DNA of 64,000 nt from Xanthomonas sacchari (GCF_040529065.1 NZ_CP132343.1:3720001-3784000); one strand, 5' to 3'. Counted from the stretch's first letter, positions 50,012 to 62,260 are shown. Made by a program: numbers and translations. Notes: a model not told the origin generated them from the letters alone.

Positions 50012-51298
50012 TCAGGCCTGCCCCAGCGCCTGCTGCAGATCGGCGAGCAGATCGTCGATATGTTCGATGCCCACCGAAAGCCGCACCGTGTCCTCGCTGA
50101 CGCCGCTGCGCTGCAACTCCTCGGGCGAGAGCTGGCGATGCGTGGTGGATGCCGGATGCGTGGCCAGCGACTTGGCGTCGCCGATGTTGACCAGCCGGGT
50201 GAACAGTTGCAGCGCGTCGAGGAAGCGCGCGCCGGCGGCACGACCGCCGCGCAGGCCGAAGGTCAGCACGCCGGAGCCATGCCCACGCAGGTACTTCTGC
50301 GCCAGCGCGTGCTCGGGATGGTCCGGCAGGCCGGCGTAATTGACCCACTCCACCTTGGCCTCGCCCTGCAGGTGCCGCGCCAGCGCCAGCGCGTTCTGGT
50401 TGATCCGGTCCATGCGCAGCGGCAGCGTCTCGATACCCTGCAGGATCTGGAACGCATTGAACGGCGACAGCGCCGCGCCGGTGTTGCGCAGCGGCACCAC
50501 CCGCGCACGGCCGATGTAGGCGGCCTCGCCCAGCGCCTCGGTGTAGACCACGCCGTGGTAGCTCACGTCCGGCTCGTTGAGGCGGCGGAAGCGCTGCGCG
50601 TGCGCCGCCCACGGGAAGCGCCCGGAATCGACGATCGCCCCGCCCAGGCTGGTGCCATGGCCGCCCAGGTACTTGGTCAGCGAATGCACCACGATGTCGG
50701 CGCCGAACTCGAACGGCCGCAGCAGGTACGGCGTGGGCACGGTGTTGTCGACGATCAGCGGCACGCCATGGGCGTGGGCGATGGCGGCCACCGCTTCCAG
50801 GTCGGTGACGTTGCCGCGCGGATTGCCGATCGACTCGACGAAGATGGCCTTGGTGCGCTCGTCGATCAGCCCGGCGAAGGCGCCCGGATCGCGGTAGTCG
50901 GCGAAGCGGGTCTGGATGCCGGACAGCGGCAGCGTATGCGCGAACAGGTTGTAGGTGCCGCCGTACAGCGCGCTGGAGGAGACGATGTTGTCGCCGGCCT
51001 CGGCGATGGTCTGGATGGCGTAGGTCACCGCCGCCTGCCCGGAGGCCACCGCCAGCGCGCCGATGCCGCCTTCCAGCGCGGCGATGCGCTGCTCCAGCAC
51101 GTCGGTGGTGGGGTTCATGATGCGGCTGTAGATGTTGCCCTGCACCTTCAGGTCGAACAGGTCGGCGCCGTGCTGGGTGTCGTCGAAGGCGTAGGCCACG
51201 GTCTGGTAGATCGGCACCGCCACCGCGCGGGTGGTCGGATCGGGACGATAGCCGCCGTGCACGGCGATGGTTTCCAGCTTCCAGTTCGGGTCGGACAT
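50012..51298 (-). CDS. metY: O-acetylhomoserine aminocarboxypropyltransferase
   Basis: 428 aa, the Cys/Met-metabolism PLP family in its long MetY form. PLP lysine in HSLTKYLGGHGTSLGGAIVD (about residues 205-225); SSALYGGTYNLFAHTL binds the cofactor phosphate; C-terminal RLSVGIEHIDDLLADL typical of the family. It makes homocysteine from O-acetylhomoserine and sulfide (direct sulfhydrylation) in methionine synthesis. The start MSDPNWKLETIAVHGG is the family start; 20 codons of upstream frame are ignored. Long variants can also use methanethiol or act as cysteine synthases, which the sequence does not settle. Confidence 0.93.
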   Translation of the reverse strand: MSDPNWKLETIAVHGGYRPDPTTRAVAVPIYQTVAYAFDDTQHGADLFDLKVQGNIYSRIMNPTTDVLEQRIAALEGGIGALAVASGQAAVTYAIQTIAEAGDNIVSSSALYGGTYNLFAHTLPLSGIQTRFADYRDPGAFAGLIDERTKAIFVESIGNPRGNVTDLEAVAAIAHAHGVPLIVDNTVPTPYLLRPFEFGADIVVHSLTKYLGGHGTSLGGAIVDSGRFPWAAHAQRFRRLNEPDVSYHGVVYTEALGEAAYIGRARVVPLRNTGAALSPFNAFQILQGIETLPLRMDRINQNALALARHLQGEAKVEWVNYAGLPDHPEHALAQKYLRGHGSGVLTFGLRGGRAAGARFLDALQLFTRLVNIGDAKSLATHPASTTHRQLSPEELQRSGVSEDTVRLSVGIEHIDDLLADLQQALGQA

Positions 51299-51427
51299 GC
51301 GCGCGTCTCGGCAACGAGGGAGCGCAGACGATAGCGCCGCGCGCGACGGCAGATGCAAACCTGCGGTTATGAGGCCATGCCGCTGGGTTGTCAGCGTTGC
51401 GGCCGGCAGCGTGGCGACCTGCCAGGC

Positions 51428-52086
51428 TCAGTCGTCGCCGAGCGCGCCCTGGACGAGCAGCCAGGCACGCAAGGTTTCTGCGTCCACATAACGCTCGGCG
51501 CGCAGGCCCAGGGCACGTGCGGCCTCGACATGGACCGCCGTGTCATCGACGAACAGCACCTCGTCCGCGGCCATTCCCAATTGCGCCAGCGCATGCAGGA
51601 AGATCGCCGGCTCCGGCTTGATCGCGCCGACCTCGCTCGAATTCACCACCGCGTCGAACGCATCGGCGATGCCGAGCGCCTGCAGATCGTGCGACAGGCG
51701 CGAGGTGGCGTTGCTCAGCAACACCACGGGCATGCGCTGGCGCACCTGCTGCAGCAGCGCCAGCACAGGCGGGTTGAGCCGCGCCGCCGTCGGCGCGGAC
51801 CAAGCGGCGACCAAGGCCGCGACATCGGCCTCCGGCGCCATCGTAGCGAGGCGCGCGGCCACCTCGGCCCGCCATTGCGCATCGCGCGTCGCGCCGCGGA
51901 TCGCTGGCTCCAGCAGCGCCGGCGCGAACGCCACCGTGCGCAGACTGCCCTGCGGCACGCCGTGTGCGCGCTCGAGTTCGGCGTCGTCGGCGGGCCACAG
52001 CCGCAGCACGCCGTCCATGTCGATCAACAGCGCGCGCGCCGCAGGCGCGGCGGTGCGCGCCTGCGGTGCCTGCGCGACGTGCCCCA

Positions 52087-52087
<1 letters not shown>
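51428..52087 (-). CDS. HAD-superfamily hydrolase
   Basis: 219 aa. HAD motif I ALLIDMDGVLRLW (nucleophile Asp and acid Asp), motif II VVLLSNATS, motif III Lys in GAIKPEPAIF and motif IV EVLFVDDTAVHV; a helical cap lies between motifs I and II. Subfamily IA, a small-metabolite phosphatase of unknown substrate. The ATG shares its A with the clpB stop (TGATG), so translation is coupled to clpB; a GTG one codon upstream is also possible. Confidence 0.88.
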
Positions 52088-54672
<2,585 letters not shown>

Positions 54673-54719
54673 CGGGAAGTCCTCTGAAGGAAAGGGCCGG
54701 CCATGCCGGCATGCCAGCA

Positions 54720-54747
54720 AAATGCGGCTGTCCGCTTCTGTTTCAAG
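54720..54747 (-). promoter_or_regulatory. sigma-32 heat-shock promoter of clpB
   Basis: On the minus strand: CTTGAAA (54747 to 54741), 13-bp spacer, CCGCATTT (54727 to 54720). The sigma-32 consensus is CTTGAAA, N11-16, CCCCATNT. The box lies about 50 bases before the clpB start. Confidence 0.85.
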
Positions 54748-54888
54748 GCCGTCGGCGGCGTCTGTATACGCTACGCAGGAGCACCGCGACGCGGTGTGCC
54801 GTTGGCCGCACTTTGGTACCTGCCAGTCACACGCCGCTACCGCAAGGGCGCTACCCTCGGCGCTTCGTCCCCACGCGCAGGCCCCGTC

Positions 54889-55593
54889 ATGCACTACGAG
54901 CTCTACTACTGGACCGGCATCCAGGGCCGCGGCGAGTTCGTGCGGCTGGCGCTGGAGGATGCCGGTGCCGGCTACCGCGACGTGGCCCGCGAACAGGGCG
55001 ATGCGGCGATGCAGCCCTTCCTCGACGGCGCCCATGCCGGCGCGCGGCCGTTCGCACCGCCGTTCCTCAAGGCCGGCCGGCTGGTGATCGCTCAGGTCGC
55101 CAACATCCTGCACTACCTCGGCCCGCCGCTGGGCCTGGTGCCGGACAGCGACTCGCGGCGGCTGCAGGCGCTGCAATTGCAGTTGACCATCGCCGACCTG
55201 GTCGCCGAGGTCCACGACAGCCACCATCCCATCGCCAGTGGGCTGTACTACGAAGACCAGAAGGCCGAAGCGCAGCGCCGCGCCGAAGACCTGCGCAAGC
55301 AGCGGTTGCCGAAGTTCCTGGGCTATTTCGAACAGGTGCTGGACCAGGGCGGCGGGCGCCACGTGCTGCGCGAGCATTCCTATGTGGATCTGTCGCTGTT
55401 CCAGCTGATGAGCGGACTGGACTACGCGTTTCCGCAGGCAATGAAGAAACTGTCGCCGAAGCTGCCGCGACTGCGCGCGCTGCAGCAGCGCGTGTGCGAG
55501 CGCCCGGGCATCGCGGCCTACCTGGCCTCGCCACGGCGCCTGCCGTTCAACGAGAACGGCATCTTCCGGCATTACCCGGAGCTGGATGGCTGA
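54889..55593 (+). CDS. glutathione S-transferase
   Basis: 234 aa. Thioredoxin-like N-domain at about residues 1-85 ([20 protein letters not shown] with the likely catalytic Tyr, then [20 protein letters not shown], the glutathione-binding cis-Pro and Ser/Ala region) and an all-helical C-domain (about 95-225). It resembles sigma/alpha-like bacterial GSTs. It should conjugate glutathione to electrophiles or act as a peroxidase. The start is set where the GST fold begins; a 62-codon extension upstream would run through the clpB promoter and is rejected. Confidence 0.88.
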   Translation: MHYELYYWTGIQGRGEFVRLALEDAGAGYRDVAREQGDAAMQPFLDGAHAGARPFAPPFLKAGRLVIAQVANILHYLGPPLGLVPDSDSRRLQALQLQLTIADLVAEVHDSHHPIASGLYYEDQKAEAQRRAEDLRKQRLPKFLGYFEQVLDQGGGRHVLREHSYVDLSLFQLMSGLDYAFPQAMKKLSPKLPRLRALQQRVCERPGIAAYLASPRRLPFNENGIFRHYPELDG

Positions 55594-55667
55594 GCGGGCC
55601 GACGGCCTTGTCGTTTACCGGAAGCCCGCTGTCACCCGGCGGGCTGGCAGATGACGGCATCGCGGTT

Positions 55668-55734
55668 GTAGGAGTGGCTTCAGCCGCGATGGGCATTTCC
55701 CGGTAAGGCCCGTCGCGGCTGAAGCCGCTCCTAC
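55668..55734. repeat. REP-like inverted pair
   Basis: GTAGGAGTGGCTTCAGCCGC (plus) faces GCGGCTGAAGCCGCTCCTAC, one mismatch between arms, between the convergent GST and DUF3014 genes. Confidence 0.85.
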
Positions 55735-55758
55735 GAGAACCAAAAGCCCGCGTCCGAC

Positions 55759-56592
55759 TCAGGTCCGCGTCAACTCCACGCGCACCGCACGCAATTGCGC
55801 CTTCACCGCCGCGGCCTGGGTCGGGCCCATGCGCAGCAGCGCCTTCTGCCCGATCGACAGCGATTCCAGCGCCGGATCCACGAAGCGGTACTTGCCGCGC
55901 ACCGGATCCATCTCCACCGCGAGCGGCGCGGTCGGTGTCGGGGTCTGCAGCAGGTGGTCGATCACTTGCACCAGCCGATCGTTGAAGTAGCCCTGCGGAT
56001 AGCCCAGTTCCACGTAGGCCTGTTGGAACAACGGATAGAAGCGCCGGTAGGCCGCCACCGCCGTGCCCGGATCGGCGCGGGTGAAGGCCTCCACGTAGGG
56101 CGCATAGCGCTGGGCATTGGTGTCGGCGATGACGCTGGCGCCGCCGGCATCGGTGCTCACCTGCAGGTCGCCCGGCACCTGCTTGAGCGCCAGGGAGCGG
56201 GCAGTGACGCGGCGCTGGGTCAGGTTGTCGACCATGGTCACCAAGCGCTGGATCAGGTGGTCGCGCAGCAGCAGCGCCAGCGGTGCGTCGCCGCCGGCCA
56301 GCGCACTCAGTGCCGACCAGGCTGCGTCGTCGCTGGCGGCCAGCGCCGGAATCGCCGCATCGGCAGCGGCCGCGGCATCGATCGGGTGCTGGATCGGCGG
56401 AGGTGTTGCCGCCGCGGCCGGCGCAACGGGCGCTGCGGGCGGGGTCGCGACGGGTGCCGGCGCGACTGCGGCAGGCGCCGGTGCGGCGGCCGGCCATAAC
56501 GCTGCGATGTTGTCGCGGAACAACCATGCCGCAGCAGCGGCCACCAGCACGGCGACCAGGATCCACGGCCAGAACGAAGGACGCGACTGCAT
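55759..56592 (-). CDS. DUF3014 membrane-anchored protein
   Basis: 277 aa. One N-terminal membrane helix (WPWILVAVLVAAAAAWLFRD, residues 8-27), a Pro/Ala-rich periplasmic linker at about 33-75, then the DUF3014 domain to the end (LRDHLIQRLVTMVDNLTQRR, PYVEAFTRADPGTAVAAYRR, AYVELGYPQGYFNDRLVQVI). Function unknown. A longer frame adds 38 residues (start 56706), but no ribosome site is seen there and the helix-first form fits the family better. Lies 135 bases after the permease gene, probably one transcript. Confidence 0.82.
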   Translation of the reverse strand: MQSRPSFWPWILVAVLVAAAAAWLFRDNIAALWPAAAPAPAAVAPAPVATPPAAPVAPAAAATPPPIQHPIDAAAAADAAIPALAASDDAAWSALSALAGGDAPLALLLRDHLIQRLVTMVDNLTQRRVTARSLALKQVPGDLQVSTDAGGASVIADTNAQRYAPYVEAFTRADPGTAVAAYRRFYPLFQQAYVELGYPQGYFNDRLVQVIDHLLQTPTPTAPLAVEMDPVRGKYRFVDPALESLSIGQKALLRMGPTQAAAVKAQLRAVRVELTRT

Positions 56593-56727
56593 GGGATGCA
56601 CATCTCCATCGGACAATGGAGGTGTGACCGTCGCGATGCGCACCGGTTCCAGCGTGCGACGGCTGGCGTTCAGCCTCGACGCATCGTCCCCATGCAATGT
56701 CGCCATGGTCGGCGCACCACCGCGCCG

Positions 56728-58326
56728 TCAGTCCACCAGTACCGCCCGCGGCTTCTGCAACGACAGCAGGCCGAGCAAGGCGGCCAGCACCAGGTAGCCG
56801 CCGACGAACTGCCAGGCGATCAGCTTTGGCACGCCGCTCAGCGTCCACGGCAGGTACAGGCCGCCGCGCGGGTCCACCGAATGGATCAGCCCGAACAGGG
56901 TCAGCCCGGCCGCCACCAGCAGGAACGCGGCGGCGCGACGCAAGCGGCCGTCGACCATCGCCGCCACCGCGGCGATCCACAGCATCGCGGTGATGATGAA
57001 GCCGTTGCCCAGGGTCAGGATCACCGCCAGCTCCGGCAGGCCGTGGCCGTCGAGGGTGGTGGTGAGCTTGGCCAGCTGCTCCGGGGCGATCCAGCCCGGT
57101 GCCTTGATCGCCAGCAGGTAGGCCACCGACGGCAGGAAGCCCAGCACCATCGCACCGGCGTGGCGCTTGGGCGTGGCCTGGAAGGCCTGGGTGGTGATGT
57201 CGATGGCGACGTAGACGATGATCGGCGCCAGCACCGCCATCGGCAGCCACTGCACCAGGCCGGCGACCAGCCCGAGCATGCCGCCCAGGCCGATGAACAG
57301 GCCGGTGAGCAGCGTGTAGCCGCTGCGCGCGCCCATGTGCTTGTAGGCCGGCTGGCCGATGTACGGCGTGGTCTGGGCGACGCCGCCGCAGACGCCGGCG
57401 ATCAGGGTGGCGCCGGCCTCGACCAGCAGGATGTCGCGGGTGCGGTAGTCGTCGCCGGCGGCGCGTGCGCTCTCGCTGACGTTGATGCCACCCACCACCA
57501 TCAGCAGGCCGAACGGCAGCAGCAGCGGTAGCAGCGGCACGGTGTCGGCCAGGCCGGCGACGAAGCCCAGGCTCGGCCACGGCAGCACCAGCTGCGGCGC
57601 GATCCACTGCGGCGCCTGGTGGCCGGGAATGCCGAAGCCGGCCGCATTGGCCCAGTAGTACAGGCCGGTGCCCAATGCCAGCGCCACCGGCACCCCAGGC
57701 AGGCGCCACGGCAACCGCCCCTTGGCGATCAGCACGTACAGCAGCAGGCCCAGCACCACCAGCCCGACCAGCGGCGTGCGCAGCGTCTCCAGCAGGGGCA
57801 GGAAGCCCATCAGCACGATGGCGATGCCGGCAATGGAGCCGAGCAGCGCGGCGCGCGGCAAGGCGCGGGTGACCGCGTCGCCGAAGAACGACAGCACGGT
57901 CTTCAGCGTGCCCATCACCACCAGCGACGCCATGCCCAGGTGCCAGGTGGCCAGCGCCGCGGCCTGCGGATCCAGGCCCTGCTGCTTGTAGCGCACGAAC
58001 GCCGGGCCAAGCACCAGCAGGGCCATGCCGATGCTGGTCGGCGCATCCAGGCCCAGCGGCATCGCGGTGACGTCGCTGCGCCCGCTGCGCGCAGCCAGGC
58101 GCCGCGCCATCCAGGTGTAGAGCAGGTTGCCGACCAACACGCCGAAGGCGGTGCCGGGAATCATCCGGGTGTAGATGACCTCGGCGGGGAACTGGAAGAG
58201 ACCGACCAGCGCCAGGGTGATGAAGCCGAGGATCGACAGGTTGTCGACCACCAGGCCGAAGAAGCCGTTGAGGTCGCCGGCGACGAACCAGCGCAGGCGC
58301 GGCGAAACGGGAGCGGGACTGGACAT
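56728..58326 (-). CDS. NCS2-type permease-like membrane protein
   Basis: 532 aa with 12-14 hydrophobic segments. The nucleobase-transporter layout is visible: DLNGFFGLVVDNLSILGFIT at the N-terminus, TAMPLGLDAPTSIGMALLVL, GGINVSESARAAGDDYRTRD and AQTTPYIGQPAYKHMGARSG around the substrate site. Members move xanthine, uracil or other weak acids with H+ or Na+. The specific substrate is unknown, and the family also holds uncharacterised permease-like branches. 22 upstream codons before MSSPAP are dropped. Confidence 0.8.
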   Translation of the reverse strand: MSSPAPVSPRLRWFVAGDLNGFFGLVVDNLSILGFITLALVGLFQFPAEVIYTRMIPGTAFGVLVGNLLYTWMARRLAARSGRSDVTAMPLGLDAPTSIGMALLVLGPAFVRYKQQGLDPQAAALATWHLGMASLVVMGTLKTVLSFFGDAVTRALPRAALLGSIAGIAIVLMGFLPLLETLRTPLVGLVVLGLLLYVLIAKGRLPWRLPGVPVALALGTGLYYWANAAGFGIPGHQAPQWIAPQLVLPWPSLGFVAGLADTVPLLPLLLPFGLLMVVGGINVSESARAAGDDYRTRDILLVEAGATLIAGVCGGVAQTTPYIGQPAYKHMGARSGYTLLTGLFIGLGGMLGLVAGLVQWLPMAVLAPIIVYVAIDITTQAFQATPKRHAGAMVLGFLPSVAYLLAIKAPGWIAPEQLAKLTTTLDGHGLPELAVILTLGNGFIITAMLWIAAVAAMVDGRLRRAAAFLLVAAGLTLFGLIHSVDPRGGLYLPWTLSGVPKLIAWQFVGGYLVLAALLGLLSLQKPRAVLVD

Positions 58327-58426
58327 GCGGGCAGTGGCGGCGTGGGGAGTCGAGGGATGGTAAGGGGAAGCGGCACCGACGGATCGGTGCACGCGCAGGA
58401 TGCCGTTTTCCGGCGGCGGCGCGCCG

Positions 58427-58903
58427 CTACGGCGACAGCGGCAGATGCAGGAACTGGTTGAACGCGCTGGGTACGTAATCGCCGAACGCCGGCCCGTTGC
58501 GGAAGCCGCGTCGGCGATACAAAGCCAGCGCCGGCGCGAATGCCGCGCCGCTGCCGGTCTCCAGGCTCAGCCGTTGCAGGCCTTCGGCACGGGCGAGCGC
58601 GATCAGGTGGTCGAGCAGTGCCGCGGCCGCGCCCTGGCGCAGGAACGACGGATGCGTGCGCATCGACTTCAGCTCGCCACCGCCATCGTCCAGCGTCCGC
58701 AACGCGCCGACCGCGGCCAGCGCCTCATCACGCCACACGCTCCACACCCGCACCTGCGGCTGCCGCAGACCGGACAGATCCAGCGCATACACGCTGCCCG
58801 GCGGCGACTGTGCATGCATCTGCTGCACGTGGTACTCCAGCAACCCACGCACCGCCGGATCGTCCAGTTCCCCCGGCCGGATCACAAACGCCCCCACCGT
58901 CAC
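58427..58903 (-). CDS. GNAT family N-acetyltransferase
   Basis: 158 aa from a GTG at 58903 (MTVGAFVIRPGELDD), preceded by GGAG seven bases ahead. Acetyl-CoA loop at about residues 75-95 (LKSMRTHPSFLRQGAAAALL, the R-x-x-G/A-x-G/A region) and the C-terminal ALALYRRRGF motif. Substrate unknown. An in-frame ATG at 58939 would add 12 residues, but that ATG and its codons lie in a GGGATTCG repeat and have no ribosome site. Confidence 0.85.
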   Translation of the reverse strand: MTVGAFVIRPGELDDPAVRGLLEYHVQQMHAQSPPGSVYALDLSGLRQPQVRVWSVWRDEALAAVGALRTLDDGGGELKSMRTHPSFLRQGAAAALLDHLIALARAEGLQRLSLETGSGAAFAPALALYRRRGFRNGPAFGDYVPSAFNQFLHLPLSP

Positions 58904-58922
58904 CGCAACGCTCCGCCTCTGC

Positions 58923-58952
58923 GAATCCCCATTCCCCACTCCCGAATCCCCG
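58923..58952. repeat. GAATCCCC repeat run
   Basis: Three to four units of the GGGATTCG/CGAATCCC family in the 52-bp gap between DUF3574 and GNAT genes, overlapping a false upstream start of the GNAT frame. Confidence 0.75.
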
Positions 58953-58955
58953 CAG

Positions 58956-59435
58956 TCAAAACGACACGTCCACCGCCTGCCGCGCCCACAGCACCGACTG
59001 ATGCCCGGTGGCCTGCTTCCACGCCAGCCGGATCGCCTCGATGTCGGCGCGGCGCTGCGGGGTGTCCTCGTGCAGAATCACCAGCACCTTGGTGTTGAGC
59101 CGGTTCGGCTCCTTGGCGCCGCGGAACAGCCACTGGCCGTAGGCATCGAACACGGTCAGGCCGTCGGGAAAGCGCGGCGTCACTTCCTTGTCCAGGAACG
59201 CGCGCCAGCGCGCCTCGCTGATCGGCTCGGCCTGCGGGCGGTCGGCCGGGCCGCTCTCCTCGCCGACGCCGAAGTACAGCTCGCTGCGCACCCAGCCGCT
59301 GGCCTGCGCCGGCCGCGCCGCATCGCCCTGCATGGTCGCGCTGACCTTGCTCGGCGCGGTGGGGGCAGACGGGGCGACGCTGGCGCAAGCGCTCAGGGCC
59401 AGGAGGACGGCGATCAACGGGGCACGCAGCAGCAT
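58956..59435 (-). CDS. DUF3574 lipoprotein
   Basis: 159 aa. Lipoprotein signal ending LLALSACAS (Cys at about residue 19). The mature part holds the DUF3574 pattern: SGWVRSELYFGVGEESGPAD, ISEARWRAFLDKEVTPRFPD, GLTVFDAYGQWLF and KVLVILHEDTPQRRADIEAI. Function unknown; likely outer-membrane or inner-membrane attached. The start 12 codons inside the open frame is chosen because it begins the signal peptide. Confidence 0.85.
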   Translation of the reverse strand: MLLRAPLIAVLLALSACASVAPSAPTAPSKVSATMQGDAARPAQASGWVRSELYFGVGEESGPADRPQAEPISEARWRAFLDKEVTPRFPDGLTVFDAYGQWLFRGAKEPNRLNTKVLVILHEDTPQRRADIEAIRLAWKQATGHQSVLWARQAVDVSF

Positions 59436-59678
59436 CGGCAAGGTCTCGGTCGGAAGGGGCAGGCAACACACGATCGTAGGCCAGGTGCGGACCGGGCCGG
59501 ATAACCGCCGAGCATGAGCTCATGCCCGAGCGCACCGAACACGCGGCTCGCACATCGCCTTAACGTCGGGCTAATATATCGCTTCATCCGGATGGATGCA
59601 GCAACCTTTGCCGACCTCGGTCGACGCCATGGCCGGCGCGGCCGGTCTTGATGGTCATCGTTTCAGGAGAGAGCCCCC

Positions 59679-62117
59679 ATGTCGTCCCCGTTCGTCAGGC
59701 CGTTGAGCCTGGCCATCGCCCTGGCCCTGGCGGCCCCCGCCTTCGCCCAGGACGCCGCCCCGGCCACCACGACCAATCTGGACACAGTGATCGTCACCGG
59801 CACCCGCGCCAGCGGCCGCACCGTGCTCGAATCCACCGCCCCGGTGGACGTGCTCAGCGCCGAGGACATCCGCAAGGCCGGCGTGGTCAACGGCGAACTC
59901 GGCAGCGCGCTGCAGGCGCTGCTGCCCTCCTTCAACTTCCCGCGCCAGTCCAACTCCGGCGGCGCCGACCACGTGCGCGCCGCGCAACTGCGCGGGCTCT
60001 CGCCCGACCAGGTGCTGGTGCTGGTCAACGGCAAGCGCCGCCACACCTCGGCGCTGGTCAACACCGACAGCAAGATCGGCAAGGGCACCACGCCTGTGGA
60101 CTTCAACGCGATCCCGATCAGCGCGATCAAGCGCATCGAGGTGCTGCGCGACGGCGCCGGTGCGCAGTACGGCTCCGACGCGGTGGCCGGGGTGATCAAC
60201 GTGATCCTCGACGACGACCCGGACAGCGGTGCGCTGGAAGCCAGCTACGGCGCCAACCACACCGACGTCAAGCCGATCCACCGCACCCTCACCGACGGCC
60301 AGACCGGCTATGCCAGCGGCAAGGTCGGCACGCGCCTGGGCGAGGACGGCGGCTTCTTCAAGGTCGGCCTGGAACTGAAGAACCACGAAGCCACCAACCG
60401 CGCCGGCTTCGACCAGATCCCCTCGTTCGAGGAACAGACCCCGGCCAACCTGGCCCTGGCCGGCAAGCGCAACTACGCGCTCGGCGACGGCGCCAGCAAG
60501 GACCTCAACGCCTGGCTCAACGGCAAGCTGCCGTTCGGCCAGAGCAGCGAGGTCTACGCCTTCGGCACCTACAACCAGCGCGACACCCAGGGCGACAACT
60601 ACTTCCGCTATCCCGACGGCGCCGCCAACTGGACCCAGGTGTATCCGCAGGGCTACCGCCCGGTGTCGCTGGGCGAGAACCGCGACCTGCAGGCGGTGCT
60701 CGGCGCGCGCGGGCAGTGGGGCGAATGGGCCTACGACGCCAGCCTCGACTACGGCCGCAACGACTTCACCTACCGGCTCAAGCACTCGCTCAACGCCTCG
60801 CTGGGCCCGGGCAGCCCGACCCGCTTCAAGACCGGCGACTACGCGTTCGAGCAAGGCGTGGCCAACCTCGACCTGAGCCGCAGCTTCGACGCCGCCGGCG
60901 CCACCCACACCGTGGGCACCGGCGTGGAACTGCGCCGCGAGCACTACCGCACCCGCCCGGGCGACCCGGCCAGCTACGCCGCCGGCCCCTACACCGACCG
61001 CCCCACCGGCGCCCAGGCCGGCGGCGGCCTGACCCCGCAGGACGCGGCCGACCTGTCGCGCAACGTCGCCAGCCTCTACGCCAGCGTGTCCAGCCAGTTC
61101 GGCGACAAGCTCTCCACCGACCTGGCCGCGCGCTACGAGCACTACCAGGACTTCGGCGGCGAACTGACCGGCAAGCTGGCCGCGCGCTACGAGTTCGTCC
61201 CGGCGTTCGCCCTGCGCGGCGCGATCTCCAACAACTTCCGCGCGCCGTCGCTGAGCCAGATCGGCTACGAGGCCAGTTCCACCGGCTACAACGCCAACGG
61301 GCAGTTGCTGCAGGGCCGCCTGCTCTCGGTCGACAACCCGATCGCGCAGGCGCTGGGCGCGCGCACGCTGCAGCCGGAGAAGTCGCGCAACTACAGCCTG
61401 GGCTTCACCAGCCGCGTCGGCAGCCACTTCGACCTGTCGCTGGACCTGTTCCAGATCGACATCGACAAGCGCATCGCGCTGTCGGAAAGCATCGACGGCG
61501 ACGCCCTGACCGACTTCGTCGCGCAGCGCTTCGGCATCACCGGCCTGCAGAGCGCCAGCTTCTTCGTCAACGCCGCCGACACCCGCACCCGCGGCGCCGA
61601 ACTGGTCAGCAACTGGCGGCAGGCGCTGGGCCAGGGCCAACTGCAGCTGACCGGCACCTGGAGCTACGCCAAGACCGAACTGGAGAACGTGGTGGCCACG
61701 CCGGCGCAGCTGCTGGCGCTGAATCCGGACTACGTGCTGTTCGGCGTGGAGGAGCGCAACACCCTGACCGAGGCGACCCCGCGTACCCGCGCGCAGCTGG
61801 CGGCGAACTGGAGCGACGCGCGCTGGTCGCTGCAGACCCGCGTCACCCGCTACGGCAGCGCCACCCGCGTGTTCGACTTCGGCGGCGGCTTCGCCCCGGA
61901 GCAGACCTACAGCGCCAAGTGGCAACTCGACGCCGAGGTCGAGTATCACCTCACCCCGCAGTGGAGCGTGGCGGTGGGCGGCCAGAACCTCACCGACGCC
62001 TACGCCGACCGCTCCAAGCCGGACATCGCCTACTTCGGCAACCTGCCCTACGACGTGCTCTCGCCGATCGGCAGCAATGGCGCTTACTACTATGGGCGGG
62101 TGCGGTACACCTTCTGA
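59679..62117 (+). CDS. TonB-dependent receptor, array type, stand-alone copy
   Basis: 812 aa. Signal peptide residues 1-24 (LSLAIALALAAPAFAQ), LDTVIVTGTRASGRTVLEST, plug with LRGLSPDQVLVLVNGKRRHT and IEVLRDGAGAQYGSDAVAGV, barrel ending YYYGRVRYTF. Same subfamily as the three tandem receptors at 17.9-26.1 kb, but set apart: PVDVLSAEDIRKAGVV in the plug and a longer barrel insert. GGAGAGAG stands 5-12 bases ahead of the ATG. TAATAT at 59572-59577 may be its -10 box. No substrate genes are next to it. Confidence 0.93.
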   Translation: MSSPFVRPLSLAIALALAAPAFAQDAAPATTTNLDTVIVTGTRASGRTVLESTAPVDVLSAEDIRKAGVVNGELGSALQALLPSFNFPRQSNSGGADHVRAAQLRGLSPDQVLVLVNGKRRHTSALVNTDSKIGKGTTPVDFNAIPISAIKRIEVLRDGAGAQYGSDAVAGVINVILDDDPDSGALEASYGANHTDVKPIHRTLTDGQTGYASGKVGTRLGEDGGFFKVGLELKNHEATNRAGFDQIPSFEEQTPANLALAGKRNYALGDGASKDLNAWLNGKLPFGQSSEVYAFGTYNQRDTQGDNYFRYPDGAANWTQVYPQGYRPVSLGENRDLQAVLGARGQWGEWAYDASLDYGRNDFTYRLKHSLNASLGPGSPTRFKTGDYAFEQGVANLDLSRSFDAAGATHTVGTGVELRREHYRTRPGDPASYAAGPYTDRPTGAQAGGGLTPQDAADLSRNVASLYASVSSQFGDKLSTDLAARYEHYQDFGGELTGKLAARYEFVPAFALRGAISNNFRAPSLSQIGYEASSTGYNANGQLLQGRLLSVDNPIAQALGARTLQPEKSRNYSLGFTSRVGSHFDLSLDLFQIDIDKRIALSESIDGDALTDFVAQRFGITGLQSASFFVNAADTRTRGAELVSNWRQALGQGQLQLTGTWSYAKTELENVVATPAQLLALNPDYVLFGVEERNTLTEATPRTRAQLAANWSDARWSLQTRVTRYGSATRVFDFGGGFAPEQTYSAKWQLDAEVEYHLTPQWSVAVGGQNLTDAYADRSKPDIAYFGNLPYDVLSPIGSNGAYYYGRVRYTF

Positions 62118-62127
62118 CGAAGGTGTG

Positions 62128-62260
62128 GGGAATGGGGAGACGGGAATCGGGAATGGGAAGGAGCGGGGAATCGGAAATCGAGAAACGGGAATCGGAAGAG
62201 CAAGAGCCTGCCCGCACGGCTGTTGCTTTCCCCATTCCCGATTCCCGCCTCCCCATTCCC
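62128..62260. repeat. 32-bp inverted repeat after the receptor
   Basis: Left arm 62128-62159 (GGGAATGGGGAGACGGGAAT...) and right arm 62228-62260 pair over 32 bases with one G/A change and one extra base; 68 bases between them, rich in GGGAATCGG units. It is built from the GGGATTCG repeat family in opposite orientations and could form a large terminator-like hairpin between the receptor and otsB. Confidence 0.85.

Noticed and set aside
54703-54888. 62-codon N-terminal extension of the GST
   Set aside because: It would start inside the clpB control region and adds an Arg/Gly-rich stretch before the complete GST fold.
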